From NCBI RefSeq assembly GCF_031877795.1, contig NC_133938.1, positions 18,212,920-18,276,919 on the forward strand: a stretch of 64,000 nucleotides of DNA. Reading direction: 5' to 3'. The DNA comes from Strix aluco (taxonomy: Eukaryota > Chordata > Aves > Strigiformes > Strigidae). The notes beneath the pieces were generated by a model. The model did no database searches. It saw only the letters and a list, made by a program, of their open reading frames with translations, and was not told the DNA's origin. Below, piece after piece: positions 23,201 to 34,245 of the stretch. Both the position numbers and the translations under genes were made by a program. Each line of letters opens with the position of its first letter. Positions within the stretch are counted from its first letter, which is position 1.

Positions 23201-26200
23201 ACAGTTAGCCAAGCGGGCTAATGGCCAGCACTGTACAAAACGATTCTGTGTCAGCATGGTACATGATCATAGCATTAGTGCCTGTTCCTCATTGTACAGA
23301 GGAAGCCATATTGCCTTATAAAGATTATATCATTTTGATGAGCTTTACATTAATTCTTTTGACTAGCTGTAGTTAGGAAGTTGTGGACTAGCCTGACTAT
23401 GAGAAGTACTAGAAAAGGTGACACAAACTAGAAGGCTGTTGATAGATATACTCACGGAACAATGTGGCTTTTAAATGGCTAGCTTCTGATTTCCACCATT
23501 TTCACCTTCTGCACAGATAATTCCTTACTCAGACTGGCCTGATTTATATTTGGTTCTTGTAGCAGTTACCTGTAATGGTAAAATACTGAAATTTTGTTTT
23601 TTCTTTTTCACTTAGGCTTCTTTAAACAATGCTTTTCCCATTCCTTTTCTGATTAGGTTTGTCAAGTCCTCATAGTTTTGAGGAGAGAAGAAAGAATGTT
23701 TCATTAATAGTAATATTATTTAATGTATTTATCTTGATAGAATGGCATTTACGTGCTCATTTTGCAAATTTCGAACATTTGAAGAAAAAGAAATTGAGTC
23801 ACATCTAGAGAGTGCAGCTCACCAGGAAACATTGGATCATATCCAGAAGCAAACCAAATTTGACAAAGTAGTGATGGAATTTCTTCATGTAAGACAACTG
23901 TTTTTTGATCTATATAATACTTTTACATTAGAATGTAATTATAATTTACCATTTATCTTTAAAATATGCTTAGTTTATCATCATTATTCCTTTTGCAGAT
24001 GACTTTTGGCACAGCATGTATTACTGAAAGTTGATGCAAATTCGGAGTCTGTAAAATGGTGTTACTTTTACAATTAAAAGTAGTGTCTTAAGAAAGAGCA
24101 ATTACTTGCTATTTATTACAGAGCTATTCTGAGTAATACTTTGAGTATTGGAATATAAACAATGGTACATCAAATGTTACATTTTTTTTTTCTGATTCTC
24201 TGTAGGAGTGCATGGTGAATAAATTCAAGAAGACAGCTATGCGTAAGCAACAGACAAGTAACCAAACGGAAAATGCTCAAGCTGCTGAAAAAGATATAAT
24301 GGAAGGTGAGTAATGTTTTTTATGTGAAAGTAGATACTGTGGACCTCTACTTGTCCTTTTCTCCTTTCATTCTTCTTCAAACTTGATAAAATGTTTGGAT
24401 TAAAATGATTAATTTTCACACCTTTTCTGTACCTGGTTGGGATTCCTTGCTTCATTTCTGATATAGTATGGAATGTAAGCAGTGGGAAATAACAAACCTT
24501 ATTTATGTTGGCTACGCAGGTAGCCTTCTCAGAAAGTAAGATAACACTGTGCTAGGTACCTGACAAACAGAATTATGTGGGCTTTGCCACAGTCTTGTTC
24601 TGTATAATGCATGAGGACTAGCAACAGGTGGATGCAGATAGATTGAAAGAGAGTGTGTAATAAAGCAGCAAGGTGATAATGGTCAAATAAGATGACAAGG
24701 ATCTGGGTAATCTAGAGTGGGATAGTTGCTGTGGTTGAGGGATGCTGACAAAAGGAGTTTGAGCACTTTCTTGGCTACCCAAGATGCATCTTGGCCTGAA
24801 TTTTTTTTCCCCTTGCTGCCCTACAGACAATTTTCGAGAGCATTTTGTGTGTCCCTGCCTTGCTGTGCCATATCTTTCTACTTTATCCTGTGCTTCAGGG
24901 ATTTCAAAAGATGTGCTAGAGCCAGGGGGGACATCTTTTGAGTACCTTTATATTAGGCAGTAACTGTATTCAAATATTACCTTAATTCGAATTTAAATGT
25001 TAAGAGCTACTTAAAAATGGATATAGCCAACGTCTTAACAATCTCCCAAATTCTTTTTGTGTACTTTCCTTGAGTACTGGAGGGCCTATTTGCCTTTATG
25101 ATCAGAATGTCTGTTGACAAGCTAATATTTAAAATTGCAACAGGAACTGGGTTCATGTGCTTCTTCCTGGTGGTGAGGGGAGGCAAGGAAATAAATTAGT
25201 CTCTCTTATGAGGGGTAAATTAAATCTAACTGTTTTGGTGAAGCTTTGTTTCTTGTATCAAAATGTGTATTAAGGATATTTAGTTATTGTTGATTTTAAA
25301 TAGCATTTTTGAACATTAAATAGTTCAGTTTGATTGTTGTATTGCTTTTATTTCCCTCTGTTTAGGCAAGTAGGTGTTCATATATCATAAGCTCAGAGAG
25401 CAGACATAATGGCCTAGGTTTCATATATAGTCTGTGGAGAGCAGGAGTTGTTGGAGTTCAGAGAGCCTAATTTTGATGCCTGAATTTGGGTGAATATTCC
25501 CCTATGGTTCAGTTTGACATATTTAACAACTGAGAGCTCTAATTTTCTCATATAACACAACCAATTCCCTCTTCCACTTCACTGAATAACACATTTTGTG
25601 TTAATGATTTGTTGCGTCTTTGGCAGGGGTTACTGCTGATGACCATATGATGAAAGTTGAGACTGTTCACTGCAGTGCTTGCAGTGTGTATGTTCCTGCA
25701 TTACACAGTTCTGTTCAGCAGCACTTAAAATCTCCTGATCACACAAAAGGAAAACAGGTAAGATATGTCATATTATTTAAAAAAAAAAAAAGCAAGCGTG
25801 ATCTAATAGTAGGTAAGAAGCATTATGGTACTTGATGCAAGTAATTTCTAAGTTCTTGTTAGTATTACTTGTTCGCTAGAAAGCTAGAATGTCCTTGTTA
25901 CGCTTTGTAAACATCATGTCTCATGAAGTAGCCAGCACTTGAGCACCCCCAGTTAATGAAATGTTGGTGTGCTTAATAGCTGACAGTCGTTAAGTCCTGA
26001 GAATGGCTTTTTATTCTACAGGAATTTTTTTACTGCCATTAAGTGTTGGAAAGATTTTGTTATTCAAATTGCAAAACATAATACATATGCTTCCAGAAAG
26101 ATAACAAACCTGGTGTCTTTTTTGCTTGGCTATTATCTTTTTAATTTGAAGAGAGCAGTTTAGAATTAGCAGTAGAGTATGGTATTGGTCCCTCTTAAAA

Positions 26201-29200
26201 TTTATAATGATATGCTTTTAAGGTTGGTAGAAGGGTTGAAAGAGTAGTATGAGTGGAAAAAAATCACAGTTGTCATGGTAAGCAAGATTGCTGAAGTAAT
26301 GTTTTGTTTATATATGAGCTTCTGTGATTATGAAGTATCATAGAATGGTTTGGATTGGAAGGCACCTTTAAAGGTCATCTAGTCCACTGCCCCTGCAATG
26401 AGCAGGAACATCTTCAACAATTTCTTAGGTTGTGATGGAAAAGCATACGTGTTATCTGTAGATGAGAACAGGTAACTGGTTGTAGACAGGTGCATGGTTG
26501 TAGTTCATTATAGAAGCAAGATGTGAATATATCCTTTGATCAAGCTAAAGCAACAAACTAAATTTAATTGAACTTACTATGTGGTTTGGACTTAGATGCT
26601 AAGAATGAGCATTTCATGCTGCAGTACATTCACTGTTTTCCTTACAAAAACTGACCATGAATTCAAATTTGTGTGACAATTGTCACACAAATAGGTGTGT
26701 GATAATTATTCACTGTAAAATTTGTTTCCTAGGCCTACAGAGAACAAATAAAAAGGGAGAGTGTTCTTACTGCCACCAGTATCTTGAATAATCCTATAGT
26801 CAAGGCACGATATGAGCTGTATGTGAAGGTAAGATGTAAATGAAAAAAGTCATCTGTAAACTTCCTCCATGCTGATGGAGTTCAACCTCAGTGCTCTGTC
26901 TTCTGTTTCTGCCTTCTAGGTAGCTCACAGATTGAATATACTTTTAATGTGTTTTGCCAGTCTCAGACAATGTCATTTGCAGAAAAAATGACCACCTTCA
27001 GATTTACCAGGTTTTGATTTACCATTTAGATGTGTATCTAGTCAATTTTTAATTAGATGCTCTTATTAAAAAAAAAAAAAAAAAAAATCAAGCTTCAGGA
27101 AAGCATCAGCAGTGTCCTAAACTTCTTATGTAATGCTGACCATAGAGCTCAAAACACATTACAAATGACTCAGTCTTTATGTTTAGAAGCAAAAGCTCCG
27201 GTGTGTGGCTTTGTACTGAAGTACAGTGCACACACTATTCAGCAACTTTTATTCCATAGAATTTCTAGGATTCATGGCAGCACAAAAAATGAAAACTTAC
27301 AACAGTAACTGTCATGATGGGAGAATTTAAAAGGCGTGACAGCCTGTGTTGCAGATACATGGCCTGAAAAACATATGTGAATTCATTTTAGCAAAATGTA
27401 TAGTTTTTTTTCTTCTGGGCTGGTGAAGTGACAACTTCTGTAGTACAATTGTTAGCTATTTCTGGCAGTTGCTTTTAACTGGTTTATAATTTTGTCTGTG
27501 CCCAAACAATAGACTCTCAGACGAAGCCATACTGTGGTGCAGAAACATGACAAGATATAAGGCAATGCAGAAGTTAATTGTGATTTAAAATGTCAAATTA
27601 GTCATGTCCTGCAAAATTAGGTATGGTTGGCTGTGTGAGTCAGTTTCAAACGACTGTTCTTTGTTAAGAAAAGGTAGCAAATGACCAGATACCACAGCCT
27701 GGCACATCTGTGTGTGTTTGCAGCCATCTCTTCTGGTGTTCCTTCTGGCCTGGTATGCCTGTGCATTGTCCCCTGCAGCCCCCTCAGGGGGGACGACTGG
27801 TAACAGGGGCAATGGAAATCTGCCGTTGATCAGTTGGAAAACTGAGAAGGATAAAATTTACAAGACTGTCTTCACGAGGAGACCACTGACAATTTCAGAA
27901 TGTTTAGCGCTGGTATTTCCTGGGATGGATTGAATTTAGTACACTTTCAGCAGCACCTGCTCAGTGAGATGTATGCAGAAGGTTATGCAAATCCTTCTCA
28001 TCCTTTTCCAACTGTATAATCAATTGTAGACTGAAGGAGTCCAGTTTTATTACACAGCATGTGATGAATCAGAGCATGTGATGCAGACATTTGGTGCCTG
28101 TAGTCTTTCAAGAGAGGAGGAAATCCTTGTTATGGCCAAAAATAGACTGCTTTGAGATGAAGGGCAGACTGGCTTGGGGAAATACCTGTCCCCACCCCCA
28201 ACCAAAAAACCCCAAAACAATAGAACAACAAAAAAACCCCAAACAAAACCACCCTGAACCCAACATTGTTTTGGAAAGTGTTGTCTACCCTGCATATGCA
28301 GCATGAATGGAGGAAATTCAGAGCAGGGAAGACCTGTGAGGCTTGCATAGATTTGTACCAAGTCACAAAGGTAGGTCATCAACATCACAGATGCCTTTGA
28401 CAGAAGGAGAACAAAATTGCAGCTCAGCAACTCCTGATATTTATGCATCCCTATGGATACAGTTTGACATGAGCAAAAAAGATTTTTTTTCTTTTCTATT
28501 ACACTGCTGGATTTCTCTGTGCATTTTGGGAAGCTTGTTCTTTTAATGTGTGGTGTAGAAGAGGTGTGTATCCCAAATAAAGTTGAATTAGGGAAGGCTT
28601 TTTTCTGATGAGGTCAGTGCTGCCTTCTAGAACCACAATCTACTGAGAGTAGTAGTCATCCACTCTTTACCACAACCGGTATTTGGGACCCTCCTTCCCC
28701 CATTGTGATTTTGTATGGAAAAATTCTGCTTGAGTTATTTTGATTGTCTCATGGACCTACTGAATAACTGCTTGGAGGGTGACAATTTAATGTAATTTGG
28801 GTTGATTGGCTGCCTGACACCTGGCAGCAGGTGATCAATTTTGAGGATATTTGCTTCGTGTTGCATTGTATAAGACTTCTCAAGGTTGAAGGCTCTGGCT
28901 GATGTTTGACTGAAAATGAGGGAGTGGATCACAACTTCTGATCTGGAGTAAGATCAGCAGTTGTTATTGCTTGTCACCTTGGCCACTTCTTTTGAGTAAA
29001 ATGCCATTCTATCTGTGATTTATTCCTCTACCCAACACTTAAGGAAAAATCTCTTTTGCCCTTTGATTTAATCTTCTCTCTAGTTAGAGATGGCTCCACA
29101 GGTTGGTTGCTATATGTGCAAAAGGAAAGAAAGCAAAGAGATGCATTCATTTTAAACAAACTTACAGTCTCAAATGTGTTGTTCTGCAAACACTAGACTT

Positions 29201-32200
29201 CCATTTTTCTTTAACTACATGTTTCTAGTTTGCACTGTGAAAGCTGAAAGAAAATTTTTTTTGGCTGTAAACATTTTCAAATATTTTCATATTTAACCAC
29301 TTAATTATGAAGTCAGTTTTAGATTTTCAAATTTCACTGCAAAAATCTTTTTAAGAAATAAATGCAAACTTGGTAGTATTTACCTGTACATGCTAAATAA
29401 GTGCGCACACTTGAACTTGAATCTTTCAGCTAGTTCTGTAAGCTTGGATGTGTCAGCTGTAGCAAAGGTGTAGAGGTTAAATCACCTCTGGTAACTTTCA
29501 CCGAGTTAACTTATTTTTTTATTTTTCTTTTTTTACATGGTAAAGGTGCCTGTGGTGTCCACTGAAAATAGAAGGATCTATATGAAGTTAGCCTAAGATA
29601 ATCTCTTGTGTCATTTGGGGGTTTTTTGTTTATTTCAAGCCATTTGCAACTAGTGTCCAATTTTCACAGAAGACAGCTTCAGTAAATTAGATGATGTGGC
29701 TTTAGAAGTGCTCCTGGTGTTTTATAAAGGCTCTGATCTTTGTTATGCTTCTGGTCAGTGACTAGAGTTACAAATGGAAAGGAAAAACAAAGTTCCACAT
29801 AGGGTTTGACAACAGTTGTTAGTGCCACAGCTGATGATGAAAGTACCAAGAATCATAATGGTGGAAAATAGCCTTCCTTAAAGGTGCCCTTCTTAATTTA
29901 CTAATGCAGCTTCCTTGGACCTATTAGTATTGGAATAACTCTGTCATGTGTATCATTCTTCCAGTCTTCTACTGGACCCTACTGCTAGGACAGTCATTTT
30001 CTGTATCATGTCTTCTGTCATGAAATGCTTCTTCTGTTCCCTGTACTGCTGCTTTGGAGCATTGTTGGAAACTTCTCCATTCAGTTTCCAGAAAACTACT
30101 GTACCAAAACTGAAGGTTTCCAGTTGTAAAAACTTGCATGTGATCTTTATCATCCTAATATAGTGCTGGTGACCATCTTTTACACTATGTTATTCCATGA
30201 TTTCTTTTAATTTCCTGTATTTGAAAATCCAATTCAGTGCTTAAATTAACAGCATATTGTTTGCATCCTGTCCTTTGCATGCAAGGAACTTTTTGTCTTA
30301 ATCTCTTGTTTGATACCTTCGTCATAGATATTTTAATCAAAGAACCTTGAAAGGATTGTTTCTTACCTTGGCCGTTGTTTTAAAGAGCTCTCTGTTTCCC
30401 TAGTGTTGGCCTTGTGTGCTACTCTTTTATGCTTCCAATGTACTCTTTGTATGTTTTTTTTAAAGTTCTTAATTTCTCCTTATTCTCCTACATCCATATT
30501 GTAAAAAGAGGGGGAAATCTACCACAACCCACCTGCTGGCCACTCTGAAACAATCATCTTAGAAGTCTTATGAACCTGTAGCAAGTCTCTTTATAAGGAG
30601 GAAAAAAAGACCATATTATTTCTCAGGCAAAAAGTTGTCACTTGATGAAGTCATAACTATGTCTAATTTTGGACTGTTAGAACTTCCTAGATAGAATGAT
30701 GTCTGTACTGGAAAGCTGCTTGGATGTTGCTCAAGAAAAGCATCATAGAGGTTGACATTTTCTATCACTGTATTCCAGGACTGATTGATCATGTGTATTA
30801 GTGAAGGGATTCTAAAGTTTACTAGTTAGGTAGGCAGACTTTGGTATCCTTTTGGGTCAGGTTTGAGAGACCTGTTATAAATAGACATAGAGAGTGGTTT
30901 CTGGAATCAGGAAGCTTTGGTTGTAAATACCAGTTCACAGTCTTAAGCTTTCTCTGCGATTTAAATATTCTAGAGACAAGGAACCTGAAGAATGCATCTC
31001 TTGGGAATAAACTACTTATCTGCTTGTGTTTTTATGCTCTGTAGGCATCATAAAGTCTTTCTGCAGCAGTTCAGTGGTATGCCTGTGTTCTTGTTTTCTG
31101 GATTTTTTTGTTTTGTTTTTTAAAGCCATCTGGGAAGATGAGACCAGTGTGGCTGTCAAAATCAACTAGCATCAAAATTGGCTCTGCATGCTGTGCTGGA
31201 TGCCTCTGATGCTACATCACTGGAAAAGAGCGCAGTCGTTAGAATCTTCCCCTTGAGGGCAGTAACTTTTTCCTTAGTTTGAGAACTTGAAAAGTGCATT
31301 TTTCTCTGAAAAAACAGTTGGGGAAAGCAACTTAATTTTTTTTTTTGGTGTTATTATTGTATAGAGATCTGTTCAGCCAGAAGTAGTGTGCTGAATCCAG
31401 TTCTGCTAGGTTAGCCAGAAGCGACATACTTGCCTCCACAGGAATGAAGCGTAACAATTTTCTGTAGCTTGTCCCCAAGAGTCAGGGACAGTCAGGAGTG
31501 CGAAAGTAGTCTGTTTAGAAGTGCATTCTTTAGCTCTAGTTCATCATTATGCCTAGCCTAGCCATGAGAGGAATTTTAATCTTTCTTTTTTTATCAGACT
31601 TATAAAAGGGCTTCTGATATCCTTGTGAATTATTTACAGAGAAAGGCCACCTTTTGTTTTCTTGTGCTAAGAAATGATGCTCTCTGTGAGGCCATGTGAA
31701 ACTCTTTAATATATCTGTCTTCTGTTTAATGTCTGAGCATGTATTTGAAGCTAACCGGGTGGCATATTCTTAACTCAGCAATTAGCTTGTTTCTGTCTGT
31801 CTTTGGAAATTCTTGTTCCTGTACCCAAATGTGATTGAAAATATTTGGCTGAACCAAAGGAAAGTGGCACTAGAAGCTTTGCTGTCAGAGGTCTGTTGCA
31901 CTCCTGTCCAAAAAGGAAAGTAGATAAGTATAGTTTTGGGCAGTTGAACTAATCCTTATTGAAATAGGGTTTGGATGCTCAGTCTTTTTTATTTCACAAT
32001 GCTTTCCATTGATGTTGGAATTGAATTGGTTTGGGCGCTCGCTTTTCCTTATGTTGTTTTATGAAACTGTTTACTGAGCTAATAAATATTTTTTGGTATT
32101 TCAATGTTGGACACTTACCTGTTCAGTGAAATACTGCTTGGTATTCTGTAGCCCCATGATGCTCGAAAGTGATAGTGGATCATCTAAAAGTGGCATGAGT

Positions 32201-33681
32201 TTTACCTGAGATGTGGAGTTTTCTTATTTTCATAGGGCTCAAATAAGTTATGACACCAGCTTTCTCTATGTACTTGACCATTTTACCTATGAGAATCTAC
32301 TTCTAAAAAAGCCAAACTTAGTATTTAAACTTCTTTAAGATACTACTTTTACTCATGGGGTTTATACGTGGCAGTTATGCCTTTGATTAGGCTATGAGTT
32401 GACTGGGCTCAACAGACACTGCCATCCAAGTGCTGTAGGCTGGCCATTACAAAGTGCATGCATAGAATTATCCTGGGACTTGGACATGGTCTCAAAGAAT
32501 TCTGCTTTCTTTGGGTTACTCTTTAAATCTGAATTTATGATTTTAGAATAACAGTGAAGCCAAGTTTTTGCTTAGTGGCATTTGCTAAATGTTTTTATAG
32601 CTTTCTAATTTTTCAGTGATTTGTAAGCCACCTGGAAGACCCTACCTGAAAAATGTAACAAGTAAAAATATTTAAGCAAAAAAAGGACAAGGGGCCTAGT
32701 ACTCAATTTTTCTTTTGGATCATCTTTTAAATAATATTCTTGAAATCCTTATCCTAGTGTAGTTAGTGCTTGGTGTCATATGTTCAGATCAGATTTACTC
32801 TGTCAGATGTTTGAATGTGAAAGGAGTTTTAGTGAAGAAACTCTTAATGCTCCATATTGTTACAGTTTATTAAACAAGTGAAAGCTGAGGTATGTCTTGT
32901 ACTGAATTATGGTATGAAATAGAGAAAGTATGAAACTAGAATGCCAACATATTTAAAATACTTTCTGAGAAGTCTGCTTGATAATTTTTCTAGATTCAAT
33001 GGATGAATTTCAGGCTAGTCAATGTAATTAATGCTAGATTTCTTTTTTATTTACTGAAGAGTTTGCCTTTTTGATAGAATTATTCAGAGTGAATAAAGAC
33101 TGTAAATATGGAAAAGCAGAACAAAACTACTCCATTCAGATTTGATTGGGGAGAAAAAAGGAAGCAGCTGTAGTTCTTAATAAAAACATGGTGAAACTTA
33201 ACCGTGTAACTTTGATTTAGTGAATGTTGAAGTTAAACTGAAGTTTGTGTGTAGTGTACTTCGGCTTTTTCTCAATGCCATTTCTACTTTCATTGAAACA
33301 GTTTATTGGGATCCCAGTTTCCAGTGTGCATAAAAATGAGGTGTTGCTAATTTTAAATCAAATATGTTTTGATTTTCTTTAAAAAAACCCAAACCCTATT
33401 AAAAAGCTGTATGAAATGCCATAGCATTTCTTAGTGGCTGCCCTTTTCACTGAAATGATGAGTATTATTTTATGTTTGAAATAAATATCAAAGTGTTTGT
33501 TTTCCATCTGCTTCAGGGTGAAAATCCTTTTGAAATTAATGATCAGGCTCAGGAGCAGCAGACGGAAGAAGAAGACAAAGCTGATGAGCCAGTTGAGGGT
33601 GAGGAAGAAGAGGAAGAAGAAGAGGAAGAAGAAACTGAAGAACAAACTGACTTCACTTTAGACCACACTGAAGATAACTAA
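5085..33681 (+). CDS. ZNF326: ZNF326 (DBIRD complex subunit, AKAP95-type zinc-finger protein), 12 coding exons
   Basis: Joined exons: 5085-5100, 11918-12044, 14113-14518, 17275-17473, 19278-19312, 20206-20293, 22576-22690, 23741-23888, 24206-24305, 25627-25757, 26733-26828, 33517-33681. All introns are GT-AG and all phases agree, giving 541 residues. Seen: Gly/Tyr/Ser/Arg-rich residues 1-183 with an 11-Gly run (36-46) and GRGRGRG (177-183); KRK at 215-217 in a basic stretch; a very basic helix (303-319); zinc finger 1 with C334, C337, H350, H356; zinc finger 2 with C427, C430, H444, H450; an acidic tail with 11 consecutive Glu (516-526). Known for the family: ZNF326/ZIRD pairs with CCAR2 (DBC1) in the nuclear DBIRD complex, which links RNA polymerase II elongation to splicing of exons in AT-rich DNA. 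The related family members are AKAP8 and AKAP8L. The start codon has an excellent Kozak context (GCCGCCATGG) and sits in a CpG island. The identity rests on recognising the protein, not on a database search. Confidence 0.96.
5231..5560 (+). other. G-rich start of intron 1 (CpG island body)
   Basis: Long runs of G and GGGCGG-like repeats on the + strand, most intense at about 5270-5460, directly downstream of exon 1. Long reading frames cross this stretch on both strands, but these reflect GC richness and are not genes. The strand asymmetry suggests potential for R-loops or G-quadruplexes in the non-template strand. Confidence 0.75.
5599..5673 (+). other. Candidate in-frame cassette exon in ZNF326 intron 1
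   Basis: A good acceptor (catcctctccag) and donor (CAG|gtatga) bound 75 nt. Spliced between exons 1 and 2 it keeps phase 1 and reads through 25 codons with no stop, beginning [13 protein letters not shown] have no expression evidence. It could equally be an unused pseudo-exon. Confidence 0.35.
5674..11917 (+). other. Remainder of ZNF326 intron 1
   Basis: AT-rich intron. It contains a strong acceptor at 8900 followed by AATAAA at 9034-9039 (a possible intronic terminal exon), a short TACAGTAAG tandem near 6917-6958, and an 18-nt microexon-like segment at 10859-10876. I found no coding exon matching the extra N-terminal segment I recall from mammalian ZNF326. Confidence 0.7.
11918..12044 (+). 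CDS. ZNF326: ZNF326 coding exon 2
   Basis: 127 nt, residues 6-48. Acceptor tttttag, donor gtaaaa. It encodes the MDRDYG motif, the [11 protein letters not shown] block and an 11-residue glycine run made of GGN codons just before the donor. Confidence 0.95.
12045..14112 (+). other. ZNF326 intron 2
   Basis: 2068 bp with no recognisable gene or RNA. It holds a C-rich tract near 13350-13364. The sequence is otherwise unremarkable AT-rich intron. Confidence 0.8.
14113..14518 (+). CDS. ZNF326: ZNF326 coding exon 3
   Basis: 406 nt, residues 48-183. Acceptor cttttccag, donor gtaagt, phase 0 at its end. It encodes most of the low-complexity N-terminal region (repeated YG, FGG, SR and RG dipeptides) and ends in GRGRGRG. 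This type of sequence is typical of RNA-associated proteins. Confidence 0.96.
14519..17274 (+). other. ZNF326 intron 3
   Basis: 2756 bp of AT-rich sequence. It contains a small direct duplication (16326-16352 and 16365-16391). No RNA gene or transposon was recognised. Confidence 0.8.
17275..17473 (+). CDS. ZNF326: ZNF326 coding exon 4
   Basis: 199 nt, residues 184-250 (last codon split). Acceptor ttttcag, donor gtaagt. It encodes HMGDFGG at its start and a Lys/Arg-rich stretch with KRK at 215-217, likely part of the nuclear-localisation region. The exon ends in phase 1. Confidence 0.95.
19278..19312 (+). CDS. ZNF326: ZNF326 coding exon 5 (short)
   Basis: 35 nt. The A left over from exon 4 plus this exon gives 12 codons reading [12 protein letters not shown]. 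Acceptor ttatag, donor gtaaag, ending in phase 0. The small size, the phase fit on both sides and the open frame support it. It could be alternatively spliced together with exon 6. Confidence 0.82.
20206..20293 (+). CDS. ZNF326: ZNF326 coding exon 6
   Basis: 88 nt, residues 263-291 (last codon split). Acceptor tttattag, donor gtaagt. The peptide reads [16 protein letters not shown] and onward to GYQTFG, an acidic/aromatic segment between the basic regions. Exons 5 and 6 together add 123 nt, exactly 41 codons. Confidence 0.9.
22576..22690 (+). CDS. ZNF326: ZNF326 coding exon 7 (basic helix)
   Basis: 115 nt, residues 291-329. It encodes [12 protein letters not shown] followed by the basic stretch [17 protein letters not shown] (303-319), likely a charged helix with nuclear-localisation or nucleic-acid-binding capacity. 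The acceptor is an AAG with the pyrimidine tract set back, and the donor is gtttgt, the least consensus-like in the gene. Confidence 0.93.
23741..23888 (+). CDS. ZNF326: ZNF326 coding exon 8 (zinc finger 1)
   Basis: 148 nt, residues 329-378. Acceptor cttgatag, donor gtaaga. It holds the first AKAP95-type finger: C334-x2-C337-x12-H350-x5-H356, followed by the [18 protein letters not shown] helix. The exon ends in phase 0. Confidence 0.96.
24206..24305 (+). CDS. ZNF326: ZNF326 coding exon 9 (inter-finger linker)
   Basis: 100 nt, residues 379-412 (last codon split). Acceptor ctgtag, donor gtgagt. It encodes the Lys/Gln-rich linker between the fingers, beginning [10 protein letters not shown]. 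The intron before it is the shortest in the gene at 317 bp. Confidence 0.95.
25627..25757 (+). CDS. ZNF326: ZNF326 coding exon 10 (zinc finger 2)
   Basis: 131 nt, residues 412-455. Acceptor tttggcag, donor gtaaga. It holds the second finger: C427-x2-C430-x13-H444-x5-H450, then HTKGKQ. The exon ends in phase 0. Confidence 0.96.
26337..26418 (-). mobile_element. CR1 LINE 3'-end fragment
   Basis: The stretch starts atcatagaatggtttggatt and continues through a ggtcatctagtcca-like core to an atgagcaggaacatcttcaac-like end. This is the reverse complement of the 3' end of avian CR1 elements, so the element runs on the minus strand with its 3' end at the left. About 80 bp remain, inside intron 10. 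Confidence 0.85.
26667..26692. repeat. Perfect 26-bp palindrome
   Basis: Each of the 13 bases left of the centre (between 26679 and 26680) pairs with its partner on the right, with no mismatch and no loop. The core is TGTGACAATTGTCACA. It lies 40 bp upstream of the exon 11 acceptor, where a branch point would be expected. Confidence 0.95.
26733..26828 (+). CDS. ZNF326: ZNF326 coding exon 11
   Basis: 96 nt, residues 456-487, phase 0 on both sides. Acceptor tttcctag, donor gtaaga. It encodes an amphipathic helical stretch that starts [21 protein letters not shown] perfect 26-bp palindrome ends 40 bp before its first base. Confidence 0.95.
26829..33516 (+). other. ZNF326 intron 11
   Basis: 6688 bp separating the zinc-finger exons from the acidic-tail exon. 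It contains an A20 run (27068-27087), an A/C-rich tract (28183-28263) and no recognisable exon, transposon or RNA gene. The pyrimidine tract before exon 12 is ordinary. Confidence 0.75.
27068..27087. repeat. A20 homopolymer
   Basis: Twenty consecutive A on the + strand in intron 11. No retroposed body or target-site duplication was seen beside it. Confidence 0.9.
33517..33681 (+). CDS. ZNF326: ZNF326 terminal coding exon 12 (acidic tail)
   Basis: 165 nt including the TAA stop, residues 488-541. Acceptor ctgcttcag. The peptide starts GENPFEIND, then becomes Glu-rich (11 consecutive Glu at 516-526) and ends [10 protein letters not shown]. The tail is shorter than I remember for mammalian ZNF326, which has a long Glu/Val-rich tail; I could not check this here. 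Confidence 0.95.
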   Translation, partial: GENPFEINDQAQEQQTEEEDKADEPVEGEEEEEEEEEEETEEQTDFTLDHTEDN

Positions 33682-34245
33682 GTGCAAGAAAATGAAAATA
33701 TATTAGGGGGGCAAAACAGCTTTTTATTTCTGCTCTAAAGTGGCTAAGACTTTTTAATAGTCTCCGATGAAGTTGTTGAAGATTCCCCACCATATGCATG
33801 CATTCCATTCCATGGAAAACTTGTTTATATAATTCCTCTGTGTTTCTGATTTTGTTTAAAATGAAATTAAGACTATTTTAGTTGAGCTTTTTATAGAAAA
33901 CTGACTGTTAAAGCTGATTAAAACATTGTGTTGTATATTTTTTTAAGCATCCTATTTTTTTGGTGTGTGTATTGAAAGTTGGATATAATAATTTTTGGTC
34001 TAATCAATTGAAAAGAAAGGCGGGTCTGTGGGGTAAATATATTAAATGCTGTATGGCATAAGCTTATCATATTTACCTCTTAGTACAGAATAATTAACTT
34101 CAAAAACTGTGCTGTTGAGTGTGGCTGTTTTGGGGACTGCATTGCACTCTGTATAATAGAGTATGTGTTATAATATGCCTTGTAGCTTTTTGTGATAAGA
34201 TGTACCAGTTTGTAGCAATAAAACACTTAAGAAATGTTATTGTTT
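33682..34245 (+). other. ZNF326: ZNF326 3'UTR
   Basis: AT-rich sequence from the stop codon to the first good poly(A) signal. Cleavage would be expected within about 10-30 bases after 34222. Longer 3'UTR isoforms are possible because further AATAAA motifs occur downstream, for example at 36043-36048. Confidence 0.8.
34217..34222 (+). terminator. ZNF326: Poly(A) signal AATAAA for ZNF326
   Basis: Canonical hexamer about 535 bases after the stop, followed by a U/GU-rich stretch (gttattgttt, then gtgtctgtag) suitable as a downstream element. Confidence 0.85.

Larger units (their letters stand above)
22691..26732 (+). other. ZNF326 introns 7 to 10
   Basis: Introns of 1050, 317, 1321 and 975 bp between the zinc-finger exons. 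They contain an A/C-rich low-complexity tract (about 22829-22925), the CR1 fragment (26337-26418) and the 26-bp palindrome (26667-26692). Confidence 0.75.

Noticed and set aside
28050-28448. 132-codon minus-strand frame with a hydrophobic stretch
   Set aside because: The hydrophobic residues come from the A/C-rich low-complexity tract read on the other strand; it sits inside intron 11.
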